From UBA2185 sp964564625 (GTDB lineage: Bacteria > Desulfobacterota > Syntrophia > Syntrophales > UBA2185), in contig CAZMBE010000059.1 of assembly GCA_964564625.1 (NCBI GenBank), forward strand, positions 1 to 8,423: a stretch of DNA of 8,423 nt. Reading direction: 5' to 3'. A program made the position numbers and the translations under genes. Positions within the stretch are counted from its first letter, which is position 1. Each line of letters begins with the position of its first letter. Positions 1 through 4,863 of this stretch are shown here, one piece after another. The notes below the pieces were generated by a model. The model searched no databases and was not told the DNA's origin. It saw nothing but the letters and a program-made list of their open reading frames with translations.

Positions 1-29
1 GTATTCGCCCACTGACTATCCACAGCCAT
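1..29 (-). CDS. Start of the next gene in the operon (first 9 codons only)
   Basis: An ATG at 29-27 overlaps the TAA stop (31-29) of the preceding gene by one base, forming TAATG, a common arrangement for translational coupling. A GGAGA Shine-Dalgarno-like site lies 7 nt upstream, inside the end of the preceding gene. The readable peptide is MAVDSQWAN before the window ends, too short to name a family. The spacing and ribosome site make a genuine start likely. It would be the next neck, tail or lysis gene of the module. Confidence 0.6.
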
Positions 30-394
30 TACCGAATCTCCAACAGTGGGGTGTCCCCGCTATCTTCTACGTCCTGCACCAGTGAGATGATTTGTCGAAT
101 CGTGTCGGGGCACTTCTGCACCCCCGCAATTGTACGGATTCGTCCGACGAAAATACTCCCTTTGGTATTTGGTACTGGGTCTCCCCCATAAATCCAAGCG
201 TCGGGCGCTTGTGGCCCCGCATGGATCAGGGGCAAGTGCTCGTCGAATTTGTGCGAAAACGACAACGTCAACTTGTACTTGCCAAATGGCAAAGTCGGTT
301 CATCTTCCCGAGTATGGCAAAGCAGTCTGCCACCAAAATAGAGTTTACCGAGGTTAGTGGATTCTCGAAACAGAAGGAAAGTGCGGCTGCTCAT
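29..394 (-). CDS. DUF5675-like phage protein with altered core motif
   Basis: A protein of 121 residues resembling the phage DUF5675 family, whose function is not established. The family pattern as I remember it is a LGxLxxxG strand, a CxTLED segment, IPxGxY, and a terminal IHxGNxxxDTxGCIxVG motif. Here the matching segments are LGKLYFGG (15-22), CHTREDE (26-32), PFGKYK (36-41) and IYGGDPVPNTKGSIFVG (68-84). The usual His is Tyr69 and the usual Cys is Ser80, so if the motif is an active site, as its similarity to the L,D-transpeptidase HGC motif could suggest, this copy is probably inactive. I chose the ATG at 394-392 because it overlaps the upstream TGA as ATGA; a TTG at 400 would add two residues. 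No signal peptide or membrane segment is visible. The position after the neck genes and a small membrane protein leaves a structural or host-envelope role open. Family assignment is moderately sure, function unknown. Confidence 0.7.
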   Translation of the reverse strand: MSSRTFLLFRESTNLGKLYFGGRLLCHTREDEPTLPFGKYKLTLSFSHKFDEHLPLIHAGPQAPDAWIYGGDPVPNTKGSIFVGRIRTIAGVQKCPDTIRQIISLVQDVEDSGDTPLLEIR

Positions 395-753
395 TGCCAA
401 AACGCTAAACTCGCGAGGTTAAGGCCAAATTTTGCAGCCACCCCCGCAATAATAAAGAACGCAAAGATTTGGAGAATGCCCCATATTGATTTCTTGGCGA
501 GGTCCTCCTTCAAAGAACGGTAAAACTCTTCTTGTGCGTGAGCTGCCCGTGCCTGTGCCAAATGCCCCTCTCTATGTGCTTCTAGCCCTTCGGGAAATGC
601 TCGCAAAATCATGTCGATCTTTCCGTCGACAAACTCCTTCTCACGCCTTTCGTGCTCACGTAGCCCTCGATCAAAAGCATCCTCTACCTGGGCCAAAGAC
701 CACGTCCCTTGACGGCGTTCAACTCCGTCCCACATCGGGCTAGATCCCCCCAT
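391..753 (-). CDS. Small phage protein with one C-terminal transmembrane segment
   Basis: A protein of 120 residues that I cannot assign to a named family. The N-terminus carries a WDGVERR segment (8-14). Residues 20-88 are highly charged and predicted helical (many E, R, H, K and A). Residues 90-108 are hydrophobic (IWGILQIFAFFIIAGVAAK), giving one membrane helix near the C-terminus and placing most of the protein on one side of the membrane. There is no signal peptide. The ATG at 753-751 lies inside the end of the adaptor gene, overlapping by 14 nt, with a GAGGG site 9 nt upstream. A second ATG at residue 7 is possible. The gene runs into the next one by an ATGA overlap, so the two are probably translationally coupled. 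A holin-like or other lysis accessory role would fit size and topology, but nothing in the sequence proves it. Confidence 0.75.
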   Translation of the reverse strand: MGGSSPMWDGVERRQGTWSLAQVEDAFDRGLREHERREKEFVDGKIDMILRAFPEGLEAHREGHLAQARAAHAQEEFYRSLKEDLAKKSIWGILQIFAFFIIAGVAAKFGLNLASLAFWQ

Positions 754-1753
754 ATGCCACTACCCTCACTTTAGCTCTGCGGCGCTCGAGTTCTGCCTTC
801 GCCTCGACGCAGTACGCTCGGAACAGCGTGTCGAATTCCGCCGCCTTTCCTTTGTCGAATGTTTCCGCATCCTGTTTGAGATGGGCGCACCTTCGCATCC
901 ATAGTGCCAAATGCGTATGGTGCTCTTCATCAACTCCGTCGAAAGCAAAGGTGGGATTGGGTGAAGACGGATCGATATTGACCAACGGCAAGCGAAACAC
1001 ATAAAGTTGCGCCGTATCGTTGATCAACGGCACTTGGACCCACCGGCACTTACCATTTTCCGAACCAATTACCATATAACGCACCTGCCCCGGAGTCGAG
1101 TCCATGTAAACAGGTCGCACCATGCCGTAATCGCTGTCTCGAGAAAAGGTCAAGTCGCCCTGGTTCTTTACCTCGATCTCTGCCCCGTCCGAGGCCCGGT
1201 AAGCTTTTATGATGCGCAAGATACGTGTGTCGTATGTGGCCACATTCGATCCTGCGACAATCGCCACTTGAGTAATCCCGTTCTGCCCGCCACTCATCGG
1301 AGTATACGTCGCACTACAAGTCCCAGTCGAACTGACAGCCCAGCCGTTTGGCATGGCACCGAAGCCTGGGTTCGTTGTCAGGGTTACAACTGCACCAACT
1401 GACGAGGCAGTGAAGAAGGTATTCGCTGTTGCGACTTTCGCTGCGTTGATCTGCGTCACGAGTGCCGCCGCAGTCACTGTGGGTGAAGTGGTGTACGTCA
1501 CCGCCCCTCCCAAAATATCTACACCGTTTACAGTAACTTTGGTGAAATTCCCACTGCTACCTGTTACCGTCAATGTCCCTGTGGCAATAGCAACATCCTG
1601 TGTCGTGAAGTCACCGATGCCACCGGTGAGCCGTACGAACATTTTGTAAGCATCGTCCATATAGCGGTAGACGTTCGTGTCGCTCCATAGATACGGAGCA
1701 ACTGTGTCCATCGCGTCAGAGCGAAACTGATCGTACAGCTCCTGGACTTTCAC
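740..1753 (-). CDS. Head-tail adaptor (SU10/P22 gp4-like) with inserted beta domain
   Basis: A protein of 337 residues. The first 50 residues and the last 65 form a pattern I recognise from adaptor proteins of podoviruses (SU10 adaptor and DUF6682-type families), which bind under the portal ring and connect the head to the tail. The N-terminal part has DTVAPYLWSD (16-25) followed by a helix with RYMDDAYKMF (30-39). The C-terminal part has a VDEEHHTHLALWMRRCAHLKQD helix region (274-295) and an ELERRR-VAYGG end. Between them, residues about 53-165 are Thr/Val/Gly/Ala-rich beta strands (for example TGTLTVTG and VTVNGVDILGGAV), read as an inserted Ig-like or similar beta domain. Residues 166-265 resume the mixed core. 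The start is GTG at 1753-1751, overlapping the previous stop as GTGA, with AAGGG about 10 nt upstream. Role is inferred from family resemblance and position after capsid genes. Confidence 0.75.
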   Translation of the reverse strand: MKVQELYDQFRSDAMDTVAPYLWSDTNVYRYMDDAYKMFVRLTGGIGDFTTQDVAIATGTLTVTGSSGNFTKVTVNGVDILGGAVTYTTSPTVTAAALVTQINAAKVATANTFFTASSVGAVVTLTTNPGFGAMPNGWAVSSTGTCSATYTPMSGGQNGITQVAIVAGSNVATYDTRILRIIKAYRASDGAEIEVKNQGDLTFSRDSDYGMVRPVYMDSTPGQVRYMVIGSENGKCRWVQVPLINDTAQLYVFRLPLVNIDPSSPNPTFAFDGVDEEHHTHLALWMRRCAHLKQDAETFDKGKAAEFDTLFRAYCVEAKAELERRRAKVRVVAYGGI

Positions 1754-2139
1754 TGCTCAGTACCCTTGTTTTCGCGATACTGCCGCCACAAGTCTTCCAC
1801 TTCGCGACGAGTCACATCGAAATCCACAATCGCAGCCAGCGCGGTGATCGAAGGAATGCCCTGGCCAGTGAAGTCCTTGCGCCTATTACGCTCCTCAAGC
1901 AATTCGAACGCAGCAATGAGCTGCTCGGTACGCTCTTCAGCAGTAGGCTCAACTGATACGGGTGTTTCAGGCTCCAACAGATCGACTTCGCCAGATGCAT
2001 CAACTGGGATCGCCCCGATTTGAATCACTTCCCGATGACACTCAGGTGGCACATACGTCGGCTCGCCTTTTCGAAAGGTGATCATATGGCCCCTCAAACT
2101 ACCATGGGTGTAGTTTCTCTGCAGCACGAACAGTGCCAT
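1750..2139 (-). CDS. Small two-part phage protein, candidate head completion/neck protein
   Basis: A protein of 129 residues found just before the adaptor. Residues 1-48 look like a small beta domain (LFVLQRNYTH, GHMITFRKGEPTYVPPECHREVIQIGAIPV), similar to short N-terminal domains seen in phage structural modules. Residues 49-70 form an acidic, Pro/Glu-rich linker. Residues 71-125 are helical, with ELLEERNRRKDFTGQG (79-94) and a FDVTRREVEDLWRQYRE end; this second part resembles a small helical domain common in phage head or neck proteins. I do not recognise a named family with certainty. The ATG at 2139-2137 has a GGAG site about 8 nt upstream. It is the first gene after the intrinsic terminator at 2183-2153, with only 13 nt between the end of the T-rich tract and the ATG, so a dedicated promoter does not fit there. 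It is coupled to the adaptor gene by a GTGA overlap. Confidence 0.7.
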   Translation of the reverse strand: MALFVLQRNYTHGSLRGHMITFRKGEPTYVPPECHREVIQIGAIPVDASGEVDLLEPETPVSVEPTAEERTEQLIAAFELLEERNRRKDFTGQGIPSITALAAIVDFDVTRREVEDLWRQYRENKGTEQ

Positions 2140-2152
2140 TTCACATCTCCGT

Positions 2153-2183
2153 CAGATAAAAGAGCGGGACCTTTCGGTCCCGC
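2153..2183 (-). terminator. Intrinsic terminator after the decoration gene
   Basis: On the minus strand there is a perfect 8-bp stem, GCGGGACC paired with GGTCCCGC (2183-2176 and 2171-2164), closed by a GAAA tetraloop in the very stable C(GAAA)G setting. It is followed by a T-rich tract, TCTTTTAT. It begins 11 nt after the TAA of the decoration gene. Read in the plus direction the stem is followed by AAAGAAGAGG, so it would not terminate plus-strand transcripts. The T tract is interrupted by one C, so partial read-through to the neck genes is plausible and probably needed. Confidence 0.85.
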
Positions 2184-2194
2184 AAAGAAGAGGC

Positions 2195-3013
2195 TTAGGT
2201 GGAAATAACCTCGTTAGCCTTGCCGTCGATCACGTACATCACCCGGACTCGGACTCGACCTTGAGTGGCAGCCTGACCACCGGAGAAAGTCAGCGTACCG
2301 CGCAGATCATAACCAGCAGCAGCGTCTTGCGCACCACTTGGCGAGCCCGCAGATTCGATACCAGGAATCAGCAGTGCAGCACGAACCGGAGCGTACGTCG
2401 CAGCGATGGTGCCTGCCAGGGTCAGCGAAGTCGTCAGGTTCGGATTCGTAAACACTACCTGAGTGGCACTGTACGAATCGACCGTGAAAACGCCGTTGTA
2501 CGCCGCCGACGCACCGGTACAGCCCGACACCGTAATGACTTGGCCAACCGCACTGACACCGTTGGCCGTAGCGTTACCCATCGTGCAAACACGCGGGTCA
2601 CTACCCGCGTTAGTCAGAGTCGTCGGCTGGTTAGTGAAGCTAGTCGCCAGCAACGTAGCTGCGGTGAAGTAACTTGCGCTAGTCTGAGCGTCACCAATCG
2701 CCAACGTGACAGTGCTCGGCCCCGCATACGGAACCTCGATCTGCACGTCGCCGCCGATGACTTGTGCGCCAAGCGGAAGCGAAATCATCTCGAAGTAGCA
2801 CGCGGCGGCGTTGGTGTTCGCCACATACGTCGCCCCGGAAAGCATCCCCGAAGGCTGCGTCTTCGAACCGAAGTCCGTGACCGTCGGACGGGGATTCAGA
2901 TCCTGCGATGCCGAGTTGAGCGCCGACAGAACCGGGAAGCCGTCGTTGTAATTGAAAACAAAGTCCGCGACCAGTGGGTACTGAGCGGAACGAGTGCGCT
3001 TGATAACAGCCAT
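2195..3013 (-). CDS. Probable head decoration protein with extra beta domain
   Basis: A protein of 272 residues directly after the major capsid gene. It is rich in Ala, Thr, Val, Gly and Ser with a predicted all-beta composition and no membrane segment. Segments such as SLPLGAQVIGGDVQIEV (78-94), LAIGDAQTSASYFTA (104-118) and the C-terminal VRVRVMYVIDGKANEV (254-269) match a pattern I know from small structural proteins that follow N4-gp56-type capsid genes, where they are thought to decorate or stabilise the capsid. Residues about 128-207 (for example GQVITVSGCTGA and AYNGVFTVDSYSATQVVFTN) look like an inserted Ig-like beta domain splitting that core. The ATG has a perfect AAGGAGG ribosome site that overlaps the capsid stop codon region, 10 nt after the capsid gene ends, implying high, coupled expression. 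A hub or minor capsid role is the main alternative. Confidence 0.7.
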   Translation of the reverse strand: MAVIKRTRSAQYPLVADFVFNYNDGFPVLSALNSASQDLNPRPTVTDFGSKTQPSGMLSGATYVANTNAAACYFEMISLPLGAQVIGGDVQIEVPYAGPSTVTLAIGDAQTSASYFTAATLLATSFTNQPTTLTNAGSDPRVCTMGNATANGVSAVGQVITVSGCTGASAAYNGVFTVDSYSATQVVFTNPNLTTSLTLAGTIAATYAPVRAALLIPGIESAGSPSGAQDAAAGYDLRGTLTFSGGQAATQGRVRVRVMYVIDGKANEVIST

Positions 3014-3023
3014 GGTCGCCTCC

Positions 3024-4139
3024 TTATTGCGCGGTGTAGATAGAGATCACGCCGAAATCCTCAGTCGTACCGCCGCTGTACTGACTGTAGAACTGAGGCT
3101 TCTTGAAGCCGAGAATCTTGCCAGTAGAAATACCCTGTTGATTCTCGTAGTCAAAGCCCTTTTCGACCCACTCCGGGTTACCGATGTCGGCCATTCCGAG
3201 CGCCTGCGCACCGCAGAACAGAATCTGACACCCGTCAATCGTACCACTCGCGCCGAATTTGCTTCCCGAAGCTGCGAGACGAGTATTCGGAACATGGCGG
3301 AACTCATGCAGGACGATCCCGTCGATCTTCACGCTGGTGCCCGTGAAGAGGTTGTTGTCGTCACCACGAGTCACGGCGTAACGCAAGTTCTGCAGATACG
3401 TATCGTCGAGCTTCAGCTTCGCCATGGCGGTCGGAGACAGGAAGGCGTGATAAATCTCTTCGCCGCCCTTGCTCTTAATGCCCCGGATATAGTTATCCTT
3501 GGCGTATGCCTTGGCCTGGACAAACATACCCCAAGTCGGGGTGTCCGCCGCAGTGACCGCCGAAGAACCGGTGCCCCACGAAAGAACCTTGTTACTTGCA
3601 CCGTCCCACCGAGCGTAGCGCTTGGAAGAAGGTGTCGTGACGTCAGCAGCAAACTCGAGATACTGAAGGTCGGAACCGACACGGGTGCCCCCTGCGTTAC
3701 GCTGGGTATAGCCGATACCAGCCAGGGTAAGGAACGCGAGCTGGTCAATGCGGTCACTAAGCCAGTAAGCCAGCTTGTCACGAGATTCTTCGCGGAAAGA
3801 AACGACCGACTTCTGGTCGGCCATGCGACCTTCGTGACGGTTGGCATGACGGAGTTGATCGAGCCGAATGACTTGATCGAAGCTCTTCATCGCCTCCTCG
3901 TTACCTTCCAGCGTGCGGTCGCCAGCGATACCGTCACCTTCGAGGTCGGTCAGGAGAGTAATGACAGCCCGTGCGCCTTTCTCGCTCTTCTTTAGCTCGG
4001 TGATGTGCTGCACCATCGAATTCGAGTCCTTGCCCAGAAACTGGTTAACAAAGGACATGTTTCGAGCTTGCGCCCAAAGGTCGCGAGACCAAGTAGTTTT
4101 TTGCTCGGAAGTGAGCTGTGCAAAATTTGTATAAGACAT
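3024..4139 (-). CDS. Major capsid protein, N4-gp56 family
   Basis: A protein of 371 residues that forms the icosahedral shell. It strongly resembles the N4-gp56 family of major capsid proteins (HK97 fold). Recognisable segments are TNFAQLTSEQKTTWSRDLW (4-22), ARNMSFVNQFLG (25-36), the ITLLTDLEGDGIAGD region with TLEGNEEAM (60-84), IRLDQLRHANR (91-101), and SFREESRDKLAYWLSDRIDQ (114-133). Length is normal for the family. I chose ATG 4139-4137 because it has GGAGGA at the right distance and the conserved N-terminus begins there; a TTG at 4190 in the same frame would add 17 residues unlike the family. The gene follows a 197-nt region with inverted repeats and a possible promoter, and precedes the decoration gene, whose ribosome site overlaps its end. 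High expression is expected. No truncation or frameshift is seen. Confidence 0.93.
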   Translation of the reverse strand: MSYTNFAQLTSEQKTTWSRDLWAQARNMSFVNQFLGKDSNSMVQHITELKKSEKGARAVITLLTDLEGDGIAGDRTLEGNEEAMKSFDQVIRLDQLRHANRHEGRMADQKSVVSFREESRDKLAYWLSDRIDQLAFLTLAGIGYTQRNAGGTRVGSDLQYLEFAADVTTPSSKRYARWDGASNKVLSWGTGSSAVTAADTPTWGMFVQAKAYAKDNYIRGIKSKGGEEIYHAFLSPTAMAKLKLDDTYLQNLRYAVTRGDDNNLFTGTSVKIDGIVLHEFRHVPNTRLAASGSKFGASGTIDGCQILFCGAQALGMADIGNPEWVEKGFDYENQQGISTGKILGFKKPQFYSQYSGGTTEDFGVISIYTAQ

Positions 4140-4263
4140 AGGTCCTCCAATCGTATTCGCATGAGAGTCCAAAAGACCCACTGGCACCAATCCGCTGTGC
4201 TAAGCGCTCGCCCATGTCGCTGACGAAGCTGCGAAATACGACTTTTTACGGAGTCGACCCGAT

Positions 4264-4287
4264 TGACAGACTACAATCCGTCTGTCA
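4264..4287 (-). repeat. Perfect inverted repeat, 8-bp arms (5' leader stem-loop candidate)
   Basis: TGACAGAC (4264-4271) and GTCTGTCA (4280-4287) are perfect inverse complements separated by 8 nt. It is not followed by a T tract on either strand, so it is not an intrinsic terminator. If transcription starts from the candidate promoter at 4327-4299, this stem-loop would lie within a few bases of the mRNA 5' end, where hairpins are known to protect transcripts from decay. It could instead be a protein-binding site. Confidence 0.6.
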
Positions 4288-4298
4288 TGGATTTGATA

Positions 4299-4327
4299 AC
4301 TCTAACAGATAACGTTAGAGACTTCAA
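4299..4327 (-). promoter_or_regulatory. Candidate sigma70-type promoter before the capsid gene
   Basis: On the minus strand TTGAAG (4327-4322) and TAGAGT (4304-4299) each match the -35 and -10 consensus at 4 of 6 positions and are separated by exactly 17 nt. The spacer is filled by the inverted repeat at 4300-4320, which also covers most of the -10 box. Expected transcription start is near 4292. The match is modest and the call rests mainly on location in the only intergenic region upstream of the capsid gene. Confidence 0.35.
4300..4320. repeat. Perfect inverted repeat with 7-bp arms, operator candidate
   Basis: CTCTAAC (4300-4306) and GTTAGAG (4314-4320) are perfect inverse complements around a 7-nt centre. 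The hexamer GATAAC also occurs twice in the same stretch, at 4295-4300 and 4308-4313, 13 nt apart. The dyad lies across the spacer and -10 box of the candidate promoter, the classical position for a repressor operator. No repressor gene is visible in the window. Confidence 0.5.
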
Positions 4328-4336
4328 GATTATTAT

Positions 4337-4436
4337 NNNNNNNNNNNNNNNNNNNNNNNNNNNNNNNNNNNNNNNNNNNNNNNNNNNNNNNNNNNNNNNN
4401 NNNNNNNNNNNNNNNNNNNNNNNNNNNNNNNNNNNN
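4337..4436. other. Assembly gap of 100 N
   Basis: Exactly 100 consecutive unknown bases. A run of exactly 100 N is commonly used as a placeholder for a gap of unknown length, so the real distance between the Tad1/Acb2-like gene and the capsid leader may be larger or smaller. Reading frames that cross it are not meaningful. Confidence 0.95.
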
Positions 4437-4443
4437 CGATCAT
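4437..4443 (-). CDS. Possible start of a gene hidden in the gap
   Basis: The TGA stop of the Tad1/Acb2-like gene (4442-4440) overlaps an ATG at 4443-4441, forming ATGA, the same coupling used twice elsewhere in this module (GTGA at 1753, ATGA at 394). Only ATG ATC G can be read before the unknown bases. A short gene may therefore lie in the gap and end in it or at the TAA TAA just left of it. The evidence is only the overlap, and a chance ATG cannot be excluded. Confidence 0.3.
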
Positions 4444-4835
4444 ATCGCGTGAGTTCCTTCCACCCCTCTGCGCATTCTCTCCAGCGTTCTTTGCTGCAAC
4501 CAATGTTGCGCTTCTTCGATGTGAGTAAGGGCGCAGGCATTCGCCTTGCACGAATAGGGGCCTCGCTGGAAGCTCCGCAGACGGTCTGCGACGATGGCCA
4601 ACAGCGCCTCGTGGGTAAGACCATTGACCCCGTTTCCGTCGACGTCGATGGGTCCATTCTGAAACAAGATGACAGCCCTCTGGTTGTCATCCTCCCCGGC
4701 GCTAGAATTGCTCTTGGCGTTGAATCCAGATATTTCGTAGCGATGGTTGGCACCACCGTGTCCTGGGTCATCCACTACCGTGATGGTCAAACGGTCGTTG
4801 GCAGGATTGACTACGTGGTCAGTGATTTTTCTCAT
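4440..4835 (-). CDS. Tad1/Acb2-like cyclic-nucleotide sponge (predicted anti-defence protein)
   Basis: A complete protein of 131 residues. Residues 1-65 look like a beta region (LTITVVDDPGHGGANHRYEISGF, 16-38, then AVILFQNGPI, 54-63). Residues 68-129 form a helical hairpin with NGVNG (68-72), HEALLAIVADRLRSFQ (75-90), C96, N99, LTHIEEAQHWLQQRT (103-117) and a terminal RGVEGTH (123-129). This order, beta part then hairpin ending in RGVEGTH, matches the Acb2/Tad1 hairpin family as I know it. Characterised members bind immune signalling nucleotides (Tad1 binds the Thoeris signal gcADPR, Acb2 binds CBASS cyclic oligonucleotides) without cutting them, so that host effectors are not triggered. The gene would act in the host cytoplasm. 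The ATG has a GAGGA site about 8 nt upstream and lies 28 nt after the scaffold gene. The TGA at 4442-4440 falls just before the gap, so the gene is intact. Which ligand it binds cannot be read from sequence. Confidence 0.75.
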   Translation of the reverse strand: MRKITDHVVNPANDRLTITVVDDPGHGGANHRYEISGFNAKSNSSAGEDDNQRAVILFQNGPIDVDGNGVNGLTHEALLAIVADRLRSFQRGPYSCKANACALTHIEEAQHWLQQRTLERMRRGVEGTHAI

Positions 4836-4863
4836 TTTGTTTCCTCATAGTTAGTGAACCTAA

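Larger units (their letters stand above)
4140..4336 (-). promoter_or_regulatory. Leader region of the capsid gene, no credible gene
   Basis: These 197 nt between the assembly gap and the capsid start hold no convincing coding sequence: all three minus frames hit stops soon after the gap (TAA TAA at 4335-4330, TAG at 4273-4271, and one TAG between them). It contains a weak sigma70-like promoter candidate, two perfect inverted repeats, and the strong GGAGGA ribosome site of the capsid gene just before 4139. This is the only real intergenic space in an otherwise tightly packed module, which supports a regulatory role. The leftmost residues of a gene lying in the gap may end here. Confidence 0.55.

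Noticed and set aside
2994..3995. A 333-codon open frame on the plus strand opposite the capsid gene, and a similar 260-codon frame at 2261-3043
   Set aside because: They lie antisense to well-supported capsid and decoration genes, encode Arg/Ser/Val-rich sequence unlike any family I know, lack ribosome sites and run against the direction of every other gene.
4140..4190. A 17-residue N-terminal extension of the capsid protein from a TTG at 4190
   Set aside because: The ATG at 4139 has a strong GGAGGA site and the conserved family N-terminus begins there; the extension looks like leader sequence.
4141..4215. A faintly tRNA-like stretch on the minus strand (a TTAGCACAGCGG segment followed by a small hairpin with a CTTTTGG loop)
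   Set aside because: No acceptor stem pairs, the T-arm consensus is absent and there is no plausible anticodon arm, so the resemblance is superficial.
4100..4460. CRISPR array or other tandem repeat near the gap
   Set aside because: Only two short unrelated dyads are present; there is no regularly spaced repeat unit.
4263..4850. Open frames on both strands that run through the 100 N
   Set aside because: Unknown bases cannot contain stops, so these frames are artefacts of the gap, and its length is probably a placeholder.
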